A stretch of 64,000 nucleotides of DNA from assembly GCA_002440665.1 (NCBI GenBank), contig DJUX01000053.1:1-64000 (forward strand), given 5' to 3'. Positions 8,002-16,011 of the stretch are shown here, in pieces. Both the position numbers and the translations under genes were made by a program. Numbering within the stretch: the first letter of the stretch is position 1; the number at the start of each line of letters is the position of its first letter. The stretch is from Dechloromonas sp. UBA6271 (lineage in GTDB: Bacteria; Pseudomonadota; Gammaproteobacteria; Burkholderiales; Rhodocyclaceae). Under the pieces are notes generated by a model that saw nothing but the letters and a program-made list of their open reading frames with translations, was not told the DNA's origin and ran no database searches.

Positions 8002-9060
8002 ATGCGTATCGAACAACTCCGCCAAGCCCTGCGTGCACAAGGCGCCAGGACTTGCCACGAAGAGCGCGTATTGCGCGCGTGGACTGCGGCACGACCGCTG
8101 ACCAGCGGCGCCCGCCATCAGCAACCGGAAAATTACCTGCCGCTGCAACTGCGCACAGCCCTGCCGGCGCTCGAAACCGCACTGAACGGCCTCGCCCGCC
8201 TGCGCTCCTGCCACCCAGGCGAGGATGGTTCGGAGCGTCTGCTGGTCGAACTGGCCGACGGCCAGACCGTCGAAAGCGTGCTGCTGCCGCGCGACGGCCT
8301 GTGCGTGTCGACCCAGGTCGGCTGCGCGGTCGGCTGCCTGTTCTGCATGACCGGCCGCGATGGCCTGCTACGCCAGGTCGAGAGTGCCGAGATCGTCGCC
8401 CAGGTCGTCCTCGCCCGCGCCCGCCGGACGGTGAAGCGCGTCGTCTTCATGGGCATGGGCGAACCGGCGCACAACCTCGACAACGTGCTCGAAGCCATCG
8501 ACCTGCTCGGCACCGCCGGCGGCATCGGCCACAAGAACCTGGTCTTCTCGACGGTCGGCGATCACCGGGTTTTCGAGCGTCTGCCGCAACAGCGCGTCGT
8601 GCCGGCGCTCGCCCTGTCGCTGCATTCGACCAATGCCGAACTGCGCGCCCGCCTGCTGCCCAAGGCACCGCGCATCGACCCCGCCGAACTGGTCGAACTC
8701 GGCGAACGCTACGCGCGCACCACCGGCTACCCGATCCAGTACCAATGGACGCTGCTCGAAGGGGTTAACGACAGCGCGGAGGAAATGGACGGCATCGTCC
8801 GCCTGCTCACCGGCAAGTACGCGATCATGAACCTGATCCCCTACAACACCATCGATGATTCTGGCTTCCGCCGTCCCGACCCGGAGCGCGCCGCCGAACT
8901 GGCCGCCAGCCTCAACCGCCGCCGCATCCTGACCAAGCTGCGCAACTCCGCCGGACAGGACGTGGACGGCGGTTGCGGTCAACTGCGCGCAAGGGCCGAA
9001 ATTCAACGCCGGGCACTGCCCCGGCGGCCGGGTGAAATGTCATTGACGCTCGTCCCCTGA
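8002..9060 (+). CDS. RlmN/Cfr-family radical SAM methyltransferase
   Basis: A 352-residue radical SAM enzyme of the RlmN/Cfr family, which methylate adenosines in 23S rRNA or tRNA. The cluster motif CAVGCLFC lies at residues 108-115. Family motifs MGMGEP, STVG, LALSLHS and a C-terminal GGCGQL cysteine (about residue 326), the partner of the methyl-carrying cysteine in RlmN, are all present. The start at 8002 gives a proper N-terminus (MRIEQLRQAL) 25 bases after rnfE. It is somewhat short and divergent for RlmN, so it may be a paralogue with another RNA target. A dispersed uptake-like element overlaps the codons of the conserved C-terminal cysteine. Confidence 0.85.
   Translation: MRIEQLRQALRAQGARTCHEERVLRAWTAARPLTSGARHQQPENYLPLQLRTALPALETALNGLARLRSCHPGEDGSERLLVELADGQTVESVLLPRDGLCVSTQVGCAVGCLFCMTGRDGLLRQVESAEIVAQVVLARARRTVKRVVFMGMGEPAHNLDNVLEAIDLLGTAGGIGHKNLVFSTVGDHRVFERLPQQRVVPALALSLHSTNAELRARLLPKAPRIDPAELVELGERYARTTGYPIQYQWTLLEGVNDSAEEMDGIVRLLTGKYAIMNLIPYNTIDDSGFRRPDPERAAELAASLNRRRILTKLRNSAGQDVDGGCGQLRARAEIQRRALPRRPGEMSLTLVP
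8972..9007 (+). repeat. Uptake-signal-like element, site 3
   Basis: The core GTTGCGGTCAAC is followed by GCAAGGGCCGAAATTC, at the 3' end of the RlmN-like gene. Confidence 0.7.
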
Positions 9061-9260
9061 ATACCCGCGATTCCTTGTGGCAATACCGTTCATAGGGCTA
9101 TTCGACACACCTTATACTGAGGGTTGTTCAGATTTTGAGGCGCTTATGCGATATAAGACTCTTCGGTTGCACCGTCAACGCAAGACGGGTAAGTTTTGGG
9201 CTGTCCGGTTTAACGACAAAGTAATACGAAACTGGCCCCTTTAGCCTAAGAGCTCCAGCG
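9061..9260 (+). other. AT-richer gap with a possible 32-codon ORF
   Basis: Base composition drops visibly here and stays low to about 9870. A TATACT box at 9113-9118 could be a -10 element. An ORF at 9146-9244 would encode 32 basic residues (MRYKTLRLHRQRKTGKFWAV...); it resembles nothing I recognise and may be a remnant. No other gene is seen. Confidence 0.3.
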
Positions 9261-9758
9261 ATGAACCAAGCTTCAGTGAATCACCTAATTTGTGCCGTCC
9301 GCCAAGTAAACGGCATGCTTCAGCTTCTTGATGCAGAGAAGGACAATCCAGCAATCACCCTTGGTGAGCTTCAACAGCGATTCGAATCTCAATTTGGCAT
9401 ACATCCGACAGCAGAAAATTTTGGCTTCTACAACCAGCATCAGTTTCTAACTTCCTTGCTGGCTTATCTCTGCATGCCATCAGAGAAGTTCTACGCTGAA
9501 CTACCGGAAACCCCAACTGCTTCACTACATTCTGGTTGGGGAACAGAAGCGCTATTTTTTCCCGGCTCACTAAAGTCGCTGGTGCAACATTTACGCAACT
9601 CAGTATCCCACGGACATGTCGCTATCACACCTGAGCTAATGTTTGAGTTTAGCAATCGCGGCTCGGTTGTGGTTTTCAACTACAAGAGCCTTCATCGTTT
9701 TTGTCAGGCACTCGCGTATTGGTGCCTCACCAAAGACATCACCCTATCGAAGCTATGA
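9261..9758 (+). CDS. Hypothetical protein, possible HEPN-type
   Basis: A 165-residue protein that I cannot assign firmly. Around residues 112-121 it reads HLRNSVSHGHV, an R-x4-H arrangement like the catalytic motif of HEPN RNases, and the overall size and helical character fit small HEPN proteins such as the pEK499_p136 type. Codon and base use are much more AT-rich than the flanking rnf and nth genes, suggesting recent acquisition. No partner antitoxin gene is visible, unless the short basic ORF at 9146 plays that part. The ribosome site is weak. The functional reading is inference from one motif. Confidence 0.55.
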   Translation: MNQASVNHLICAVRQVNGMLQLLDAEKDNPAITLGELQQRFESQFGIHPTAENFGFYNQHQFLTSLLAYLCMPSEKFYAELPETPTASLHSGWGTEALFFPGSLKSLVQHLRNSVSHGHVAITPELMFEFSNRGSVVVFNYKSLHRFCQALAYWCLTKDITLSKL

Positions 9759-9871
9759 AGAGGGCTAACCCATCATCTACACGGACTTCGTTCACTGACT
9801 GCTTTCCTTCGTCGCACACCTCCGCTTTGGGCACTATTCAGCCAATCCTTATTTCCAATAAAGCCAATCCC

Positions 9872-10504
9872 GTGAAAAAAACCGACATCGCCGAGTTCTA
9901 CGCCCGTCTGCGTGCCGCCAACCCGGCGCCGGCGACCGAGCTCGAATACGCCTCGCCATTCCAGTTGCTGATCGCCGTCATCCTCTCGGCGCAGGCCACA
10001 GACGTCGGGGTCAACAAGGCGACGGTGAAGCTCTTTCCTGCTGCTCCGACCCCGGCGGCGATGCTGGCGCTCGGCGAGGCAGGCGTGACCGAATACATCA
10101 AGACCATCGGCCTCTTCCGCACCAAGGCCAGGAACGTCATCGCCACTTGCCGCCTGTTGCTGGAACGGCATGGCGGCCAGGTGCCGGAAGACCGCGCGGC
10201 ACTCGAAGCATTGCCCGGGGTCGGCCGCAAGACGGCGAACGTGGTCCTCAACACCGCCTTCGGCCACCCGACCATCGCCGTCGACACGCATATCTTTCGT
10301 CTCGGCAATCGCACCGGGCTGGCGGCCGGCAAGACGGTCGAGGAGGTCGAGAAAAAACTGCTGCGGGTCACGCCCGAGGAATTCAGGAAGGACGCCCATC
10401 ACTGGCTGATCCTGCATGGCCGCTATGTGTGCAAGGCGCGCAGGCCGGAATGCGGGCGCTGCGTCGTGGTCGACCTCTGCCAGTTCAAGGGCAAGACGCT
10501 GTGA
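9872..10504 (+). CDS. nth: Endonuclease III
   Basis: Nth is the DNA glycosylase/AP lyase that removes oxidised pyrimidines. The GTG start at 9872 gives 210 residues beginning with KKTDIAEFYARL, matching the E. coli length; the frame is open upstream but that stretch is not protein-like. The helix-hairpin-helix LPGVGRKTA holds the catalytic Lys, followed by the catalytic Asp in VDTH. The C-terminal Cys pattern C-x6-C-x2-C-x5-C binds a 4Fe-4S cluster. In enterobacteria nth directly follows rnf; here two genes intervene. Confidence 0.96.
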   Translation: MKKTDIAEFYARLRAANPAPATELEYASPFQLLIAVILSAQATDVGVNKATVKLFPAAPTPAAMLALGEAGVTEYIKTIGLFRTKARNVIATCRLLLERHGGQVPEDRAALEALPGVGRKTANVVLNTAFGHPTIAVDTHIFRLGNRTGLAAGKTVEEVEKKLLRVTPEEFRKDAHHWLILHGRYVCKARRPECGRCVVVDLCQFKGKTL

Positions 10505-11517
10505 CGGCCGCCAGCAGCCTGGTCACCGGCCCGCATCCGGCACCGGAGCTGGCCGCCGAGGCTGTCCGTCAGGCGCTTGAAAATGCCGGCCGCGAACGCG
10601 CCGACAGCGTGCTCCTCTTCCTCACCCGCGATTTCGCGCGCCACGCCCAGCCCGCCCTGCTCGCCGCCGCGCGCGTCGCCGGCACCATGGAAATCGCCGG
10701 CTGTACCACCTACGGCCTGCTGACCGAGCATGGCTGGCATCTCGACCAGCCCGGCGCGGCGGCGCTGGTCATGGCGCACGAAGCACCGGCCGCCAAAGCC
10801 GGCGCGCCGCTGCTCTCGTTCAGCGGCCACCGCATCCTGCCCTACGACTGGCAGGCGGGCGCGCCGCGTGCCGGCCTGCTCGATGCCGAAGCCGCTGCCT
10901 GGTCGCACGGCCGCCTCGCCCCCGATACCTGTGCCGAGGTCAGCCTGCCGGGCTGGCAGGCGCGGCTCGCCTGCTCGTCCGGTTTGCGCCTGCTCGGCGA
11001 GCCGCTGACGGTGGACGCGGTCAACGGCTACGACCTGCGCCGGCTCGGCGGCCAAACTGCCCGCGAGAGCCTGCAGCGCTGCCTGCCGGCGGAACTGCGC
11101 GACGATCCGCCGCTCCACCGGATCGTCCTCTCGCGCCAGCCCGCGGCGCCGGCGGTCGCCATCCTCACCGCCGCTGCCGATGGCGCGCTGACCCTGGCCG
11201 AACCGCTAGAAGCTGGGGAGCAGGTACGCTGGGCGATCCGCCAGCCGCTGGCAACCGAGCAGGACATGCGGCAATCCCTGGCTGCTGCGGTCGACCCCGA
11301 AAATATGCCCGATTTCGCGCTCATGTTCTCCTGCCTCGGCCGCGGCCCCCTATTCTATGGCGGCGACGACCGCGACCTGCTGGTCTTTCGCGAGCAGTTC
11401 CCCGGCGTGCCGCTGATCGGCGCCTACGGCAGCGGCCAGATCGCCCCGGTCGGCAACGGCAACCGCCTGTTCCAGAACGCCGTCGTTACCCTGTTATTCG
11501 AAAGTGCTCATGTTTAA
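10501..11517 (+). CDS. FIST domain protein
   Basis: A 338-residue protein with FIST_N and FIST_C sensory domains, thought to bind small ligands such as amino acids. The start is GTG at 10501, overlapping the nth stop in a GTGA junction; the longer upstream frame overlaps nth and is not used. FIST_C features include FALMFSCLGRGPLFYGG and GVPLIGAYGSGQIAP near the C-terminus. It has no signalling output domain, so it may act with another protein. It is the second gene of an nth-FIST-DUF1841 unit. Confidence 0.85.
   Translation: MTAASSLVTGPHPAPELAAEAVRQALENAGRERADSVLLFLTRDFARHAQPALLAAARVAGTMEIAGCTTYGLLTEHGWHLDQPGAAALVMAHEAPAAKAGAPLLSFSGHRILPYDWQAGAPRAGLLDAEAAAWSHGRLAPDTCAEVSLPGWQARLACSSGLRLLGEPLTVDAVNGYDLRRLGGQTARESLQRCLPAELRDDPPLHRIVLSRQPAAPAVAILTAAADGALTLAEPLEAGEQVRWAIRQPLATEQDMRQSLAAAVDPENMPDFALMFSCLGRGPLFYGGDDRDLLVFREQFPGVPLIGAYGSGQIAPVGNGNRLFQNAVVTLLFESAHV
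11284..11318 (+). repeat. Uptake-signal-like element, site 4
   Basis: The core GCTGCGGTCGAC is followed by GAAAATA and GATTTCG, inside the FIST gene. Confidence 0.72.
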
Positions 11518-11941
11518 TCCCTCCCGCGAGCAGGTCCGCAGCTTTTTCTGCGACGCCTGGAAGAAGCATCAGGAACGCCTGCCGCTGGTCGGCGCCGAAG
11601 TCACAGCAGCCGACATCGCCGCCCGCCACCCGGAATACCATGCCCTGCTGGGCGATGCCAGCGGTGCGCTCGCTGCCGAATGGGCGCCGGAAGACGGGCA
11701 GATGAACCCCTTCCTGCACCTTTCGCTGCACCTCGCCATACACGAGCAGGTCAGCATCGACCAGCCGCCGGGCATCCGCGCCGCCTTCGAGGGGCTACGC
11801 GCGCGCCTCGGCCAGCACGATGCCGAACATGTCATTCTCGAATGTCTGGGGGAAACGATCTGGCGCGCCCAACGCCAGGGAACGCAAATGGATGCGCTGG
11901 CCTACGTCGACGCCGTGCGGCGCAAGGCCAGCCTGATCTGA
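11510..11941 (+). CDS. DUF1841 family protein
   Basis: A 143-residue cytoplasmic protein of the DUF1841 family, recognised by its N-terminus MFNPSREQVRSFFCDAWKKH and by HLSLHLAIHEQVSID in the middle. Its function is unknown. The ATG at 11510 overlaps the end of the FIST gene by eight bases; a GTG two codons upstream is less likely. It commonly follows nth in betaproteobacteria, as here. Confidence 0.85.
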   Translation: MFNPSREQVRSFFCDAWKKHQERLPLVGAEVTAADIAARHPEYHALLGDASGALAAEWAPEDGQMNPFLHLSLHLAIHEQVSIDQPPGIRAAFEGLRARLGQHDAEHVILECLGETIWRAQRQGTQMDALAYVDAVRRKASLI

Positions 11942-11949
11942 GACCGCCG

Positions 11950-11985
11950 GTTGCGGTCGACCTGTCCTGAAGCCCGAAATTGCCG
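11950..11985 (+). repeat. Uptake-signal-like element, site 5
   Basis: The core GTTGCGGTCGAC is followed by CTGAAG and CGAAATTG, between convergent genes and overlapping the hairpin at 11964. Confidence 0.68.
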
Positions 11986-11996
11986 GCCTTCAGGAC
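11964..11996. terminator. Hairpin between convergent genes
   Basis: GTCCTGAAG pairs perfectly with CTTCAGGAC around a 15-base loop, between DUF1841 (+) and the metallo-hydrolase (-). There is no U tract on either side, so it may work in both directions with help, or be structural. Confidence 0.45.
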
Positions 11997-12011
11997 CGAT
12001 CAGCAGCAAAC

Positions 12012-12785
12012 TCAGCGTGGCAGCCGGTAGCTGTCCTGCGTCATCAGGTCGACGCCGCATTCGAGGCGCTCGATCCAGTCGATGAACTTGTTCACCGCTG
12101 TCTTGCCGACGAAGCGGTTGCCGTGCTGCGGCACGATCTGCTCGATGTCGAGCTGGCGCACCATGTTCGCCCAGTACTTGCAGATCTTGCCGGACACGAT
12201 GTAGCGCTTGTGGAAGCCTTCCATGTACTGGATGTGGCTGTCGAAGTCGGTGACCGGCTCGGAGGCCTGGGCGGAATTCACGATGGAAGCGCCGAGGTCG
12301 CCGGAGAAGAGGATCTTGCCGACCGGATCGTAGAACTGGAAATTGCCCTCGGCGTGCATGAAGTGCGCCGGCAAGGCCGCCACCTTGCACTGGCCGAGCG
12401 GGATCAGCACGCCGGGATCGGGAATGCCGATGATGCGCTCGGAAACATCCTTGCCGGTCGTGAAGTGCGGCACGAAGCGCGTCCACAGGCTGGAAATCAT
12501 GACCTTGCAGTGCGAGGCGACGAACCACTTGTTCACCGAGGCAATGATGTCGGGATCGGGGTGCGAGGCGAAGATGTAGTCGAGATCCTTGGACGAGAAA
12601 TATTTCTGCATGTCCATCAGCAGCCCGGTATAGGTCATGGTGCCGCCCGGGTCGATCAGGGCGCCGTGGCCGTTATCGACGATCAGGAACTGGTTGCTCT
12701 GCACAGCCCCCGTGGTCTTCTCGTCGACCAGATCGTAAAAGGCGTGGACGATATGCTCGCCATCGTTGTACAGCTCGACTGCCAT
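12012..12785 (-). CDS. ODP-type di-iron metallo-beta-lactamase fold protein
   Basis: A 257-residue stand-alone metallo-beta-lactamase-fold protein resembling the di-iron domain of flavodiiron (O2/NO reductase) proteins, without a flavodoxin domain. The usual HxExDH motif reads HPDPDI, with further ligands AHFMH, FSGDLG and PQHGNRF, so most metal ligands are kept. The ATG at 12785 has a strong GGGGAGAAG ribosome site; a TTG 15 bases upstream is rejected. Such oxygen-binding di-iron proteins may sense O2 or reduce O2/NO with a partner. No redox partner is adjacent. Confidence 0.82.
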   Translation of the reverse strand: MAVELYNDGEHIVHAFYDLVDEKTTGAVQSNQFLIVDNGHGALIDPGGTMTYTGLLMDMQKYFSSKDLDYIFASHPDPDIIASVNKWFVASHCKVMISSLWTRFVPHFTTGKDVSERIIGIPDPGVLIPLGQCKVAALPAHFMHAEGNFQFYDPVGKILFSGDLGASIVNSAQASEPVTDFDSHIQYMEGFHKRYIVSGKICKYWANMVRQLDIEQIVPQHGNRFVGKTAVNKFIDWIERLECGVDLMTQDSYRLPR

Positions 12786-12855
12786 GACTTCTCCCCCCAA
12801 AGAATTGAGCGCGAATTATCCGTCCGCCGGGCAATTCTGACCAGTGCCGGGACGC

Positions 12856-14640
12856 TTATTGTTCGTCGCCCGGGGGTGCCACCTTGACCACTTCGTCGAG
12901 CGAGGTCAGCCCCTGTGCCACCTTGAGTGCACCGGAGATGCGTAGCGGGCGCATGCCTTCGCGGCAGGCGAGGTCGCGCAGTTGCGCGAGGTCGGCATTG
13001 GGCCGCACCATCTTGCGCAGTTCCGGCGAGTTGAGCAGGATTTCATAGATGCCGATGCGCCCGCTGTAGCCGGTCATGCGGCATTCCAAGCAGCCGACCG
13101 GCTGGTGCAGTTGCACCGGCTCGTTCGATTTCCACGGTGCCACCAGCAACCGCCAGGCGGCCCTCTGGTCCTCGGTGATCGGCACCGCCTTCTTGCAGTG
13201 CGGGCACAGCGTCCGCACCAGACGCTGCGCCATGACGCCTAGCACCGTCGAGTTGATCAGGTAGGCCGGGACGCCGAGATCGAGCATGCGGGTGATCGCC
13301 GACGGGGCATCGTTGGTGTGCAGCGTCGACAGCACGAGGTGCCCGGTCAACGCCGCCTGGATGGCCATTTCCGCAGTTTCCAGATCGCGGATCTCGCCGA
13401 TCATGACGATGTCCGGATCCTGCCGCATCAGCGCCCGCACGCCGTCGGCAAAGCCGAGATCAATGTTGTGCTGGACCTGCATCTGGTTGAACGCGGCTTC
13501 GACCATTTCGATCGGATCCTCGATGGTGCATACATTGACCTCGGGCGTCGCCAGCTGCTTGAGCGTAGTGTACAGCGTCGTCGTCTTGCCCGAGCCGGTC
13601 GGCCCGGTGACCAGCACGATGCCGTTGGGCGTCGACGTCATCTGCTGCCAGCGCGCCTGGTCGTCGCTCGAAAAGCCGAGCGAACGGAGATCGCGGACCA
13701 GCACCTCGGGGTCGAAGATGCGCATCACCAGCTTTTCGCCAAAGGCCGTCGGCAGCGTCGACAGGCGCAGCTCGACCTCCTGCCCGGTCGGCGTCCGCGT
13801 CTTGACCCGGCCGTCCTGCGGGCGCCGCTTCTCGATGACGTCCATGCGGCCGAGCAGCTTGATGCGACTGGTCATCGCGTTCATGACCGCCATCGGAATC
13901 TGGTACACCTGATGCAGCACACCATCGATGCGGAAGCGCACGATGCCGAGATCGCGCCGCGGCTCAATGTGGATGTCCGAGGCGCGCTGGTCGAAAGCGT
14001 ACTGCCACAGCCAGTCGACGATATGGATGATGTGCTGGTCGTTGGCGTCGAACTGGCGGTTGCCTTTGCCCAGTTCGACCAGCTGTTCGAAGCTCGACAG
14101 CCCGGACGTCACCTCACCCTTGGCCGCCGCCTTCTTGACTGACTTGGCGAGGTTGAAGAACTCCACCAGGTAGCGCGAAATGTCGTCCGGGTTGGCCATC
14201 ACCCGGCGGATTTCCTTGCGCAGGATATGTTGGAGTTCCGGCACCCATTCGCAGACGAAGGGCTCGGCGGTGGCGATGACGATCTCGCGCGTCGTCACCT
14301 GCACCGGCAGGATGCCGAAGCGCCCGGCGTAGGCGCTGGACATCACCTCGGCGACGCCGGTGAAATCGATCTTGAGCGGGTCGATGTGCAGGTAGTCGAG
14401 ACCAATCTTGCCGGCCAGCCACTCGGTCAGCGTTTCCAGCGTCAGCAGGCGTGCCGGCTGATCGGGCTGGCGCCACTTCTGGTCGGCGATCACCACCAGC
14501 GGGTGAATCCGGCCGCCGTGCAGGCGCCGTTCGGTTTTAAGGGCCTCGGCCGCGTCACGCCCGACGAGACCGTCGGCGACCATCCACTCGAGCACCTCGG
14601 AGAGCGTCAGGCGGTGCTCATGCGTACTGATTTCGTTCAT
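12856..14640 (-). CDS. GspE/PilB-family secretion or pilus assembly ATPase
   Basis: A 594-residue hexameric traffic ATPase of type II secretion or type IV pilus systems. An N-terminal MshEN-like domain (about residues 60-160) is followed by the ATPase core: Walker A GPTGSGKTTT, Asp box, Walker B DPDIVMIGEIRD and His box STLHTND. Two CxxC pairs (CPHC and CLEC) form the zinc site typical of GspE/PilB. No other pilus or secretion genes lie nearby, so this is an orphan assembly ATPase and its system cannot be named. The start at 14640 lacks a clear ribosome site. Confidence 0.88.
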   Translation of the reverse strand: MNEISTHEHRLTLSEVLEWMVADGLVGRDAAEALKTERRLHGGRIHPLVVIADQKWRQPDQPARLLTLETLTEWLAGKIGLDYLHIDPLKIDFTGVAEVMSSAYAGRFGILPVQVTTREIVIATAEPFVCEWVPELQHILRKEIRRVMANPDDISRYLVEFFNLAKSVKKAAAKGEVTSGLSSFEQLVELGKGNRQFDANDQHIIHIVDWLWQYAFDQRASDIHIEPRRDLGIVRFRIDGVLHQVYQIPMAVMNAMTSRIKLLGRMDVIEKRRPQDGRVKTRTPTGQEVELRLSTLPTAFGEKLVMRIFDPEVLVRDLRSLGFSSDDQARWQQMTSTPNGIVLVTGPTGSGKTTTLYTTLKQLATPEVNVCTIEDPIEMVEAAFNQMQVQHNIDLGFADGVRALMRQDPDIVMIGEIRDLETAEMAIQAALTGHLVLSTLHTNDAPSAITRMLDLGVPAYLINSTVLGVMAQRLVRTLCPHCKKAVPITEDQRAAWRLLVAPWKSNEPVQLHQPVGCLECRMTGYSGRIGIYEILLNSPELRKMVRPNADLAQLRDLACREGMRPLRISGALKVAQGLTSLDEVVKVAPPGDEQ

Positions 14641-14774
14641 GCGAAGCAATATAGCATGTCATACGTAACGCTTTGTAAGCCGGCGCGCCGGCGTTTGCAC
14701 TCATTTACAAATACCTGCGATACACCCCTGGCATGCGCCTAGAATGAAAGCGTACAAACCACAAGGAGAGACAC

Positions 14775-15368
14775 ATGAAAACCCGCATGATGATGATCGG
14801 CAGCGCACTGATGGCATCCCTGATCTGCCTGCCAGCGATGGCGCAACCGGCCCAGGGCATGGGCGGCATGGGCATGGGCGGCATGGGCATGGGCGGCATG
14901 GGGCCGGGCATGATGCAGGGCGGCGGCCCCGGCATGGGTCCGGGGATGGGCGGCCCAGACATGGGGCAGCGCGGCATGCAGCGCGGTCCGCGCGACTGTA
15001 CCCAGGCAGCCAACCCGGAAGCCTGCAAGGCGCACCAGCAGGCCCGCCAGCAGGCGTATGAAGCGTGCAAGGACAAGGTCGGCCCCGATCGCAAGCAGTG
15101 TCTGCATGACCAGATGCAGAACTTCGATTGCGCCAAAGCGACCAACCCGCAGCAGTGCGAAGCGCGCAAGAAGGTCTATCAGGAATGCAAGGGCCAGACC
15201 GGCCCGGCCTTCCGCCAGTGCGTGCAGCAGAAGATGCCGCCGGCCGATTGCAGCAAGTCGGCCGACCCGCAGCGCTGCGATCTGCACCAGAAGGCGCGCG
15301 AAGCCTGCAAGGACAAGGTCGGCCCCGACCATATGGCCTGCCTGCGCGCGCAGTTCGGCGTCAAGTAA
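14775..15368 (+). CDS. Secreted Met/Gly- and Cys-rich repeat protein
   Basis: A 197-residue exported protein of unknown function. A signal peptide ends near PAMA-Q (residue 23), then comes a Met-Gly segment with a five-residue period (GMGGM type) to about residue 65. Three tandem modules of about 40 residues follow, each with four cysteines in the pattern DC-x2-A-x-P-x2-C, then E/A-C-K, then C-L/V. That gives twelve cysteines, presumably paired as disulfides in the periplasm. The Met-rich arm could bind copper, which is speculation. A shorter paralogue follows at 15492. The ribosome site AAGGAGAG is strong. Confidence 0.85.
   Translation: MKTRMMMIGSALMASLICLPAMAQPAQGMGGMGMGGMGMGGMGPGMMQGGGPGMGPGMGGPDMGQRGMQRGPRDCTQAANPEACKAHQQARQQAYEACKDKVGPDRKQCLHDQMQNFDCAKATNPQQCEARKKVYQECKGQTGPAFRQCVQQKMPPADCSKSADPQRCDLHQKAREACKDKVGPDHMACLRAQFGVK
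14854..14904 (+). repeat. 15-bp in-frame tandem repeat
   Basis: About three copies of a GGCATGGGCATGGGC unit encode the Met-Gly arm of the Cys-rich protein. Such arrays tend to vary in copy number between strains. Confidence 0.8.
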
Positions 15369-15372
15369 ATCG

Positions 15373-15401
15373 CAGGGCGGTCAGACGACCGCCCTGTTTT
15401 T
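15373..15401 (+). terminator. Rho-independent terminator
   Basis: AGGGCGGTC pairs with GACCGCCCT around AGAC and is followed by GTTTTTG. It ends the first Cys-rich gene. Confidence 0.88.
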
Positions 15402-15427
15402 GCCCTTCCCGGCCGGTTGACCGCAAC
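15391..15427 (-). repeat. Uptake-signal-like element, site 6
   Basis: On the minus strand the core GTTGCGGTCAAC is followed by GGGAAGGGCAAAAACAGG. The core lies in a perfect hairpin, CGGCCGGTT (15410-15418) paired with AACCGGCCG (15425-15433). Confidence 0.72.
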
Positions 15428-15491
15428 CGGCCGTTTCATTTGCCGCGGCGAAGTATTTACAATGGAATCCTGCCCTGCTAAGGAGAAAAGC

Positions 15492-15899
15492 ATGAAATCC
15501 CCCTTGATGATTCTCGGCAGCGCGCTGCTGGCATCCCTCCTCTGCCTGCCGGCAATGGCGCAAACCACGGAAGCCCGCGAACTGGCGCGGACGATCTGCA
15601 AGGATCAGTCGGGGTCGGCATTCACGGCATGCGTGCGGCAGCAGGAGCAGAGCTTCAACTGCGCCAACATGGCCAACCGGCAACAGTGCGAAGCGCGCAA
15701 GCAGGCATCCCGGGAATGTGCGGGGCTGTCCGGCTGGCCATTCCGCCAATGCACCGAACAGAAGCTGGCACAGGCCGACTGCAGCACGGCCAGCGATCGC
15801 CAGCGTTGCGAACTGAATCGGGCTGCCGCCGCGGCCTGCCGCGACAAGGCCGGAGCCGACCACATTGCCTGCCTGCGCGCGCAGTTCAGCGGCCAGTAA
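15492..15899 (+). CDS. Secreted Cys-rich repeat protein, paralogue
   Basis: A 135-residue exported paralogue of the preceding gene. Its signal peptide (MKSPLMILGSALLASLLC...) is nearly the same, and it has two and a half of the four-cysteine modules but lacks the Met-Gly arm. The C-terminus DHIACLRAQF matches the partner's DHMACLRAQF. The start at 15492 has an AAGGAGAAA ribosome site; an upstream ATG at 15417 is rejected. Tandem duplication and later divergence are the simplest origin. Function is unknown. Confidence 0.85.
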   Translation: MKSPLMILGSALLASLLCLPAMAQTTEARELARTICKDQSGSAFTACVRQQEQSFNCANMANRQQCEARKQASRECAGLSGWPFRQCTEQKLAQADCSTASDRQRCELNRAAAAACRDKAGADHIACLRAQFSGQ

Positions 15900-15908
15900 T
15901 CGGCGCTC

Positions 15909-15943
15909 GCCATTTTCCCCTTTTTCCGGCGGTTGACCGCAGC
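15909..15943 (-). repeat. Uptake-signal-like element, site 7
   Basis: On the minus strand the core GCTGCGGTCAAC is followed by GGAAAAAGGGGAAAATGGCG, between two genes. Confidence 0.75.
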
Positions 15944-16011
15944 CAGCGGCCTTCAATTCTTCGGTCGCCGGGTGTAGCATGAATTTTTCATTCGCACATC
16001 AGGGAGATGTC

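Noticed and set aside
10147..10500. Upstream extension of the FIST frame
   Set aside because: It overlaps nth in another frame and is not protein-like; the GTG at 10501 gives the family N-terminus.
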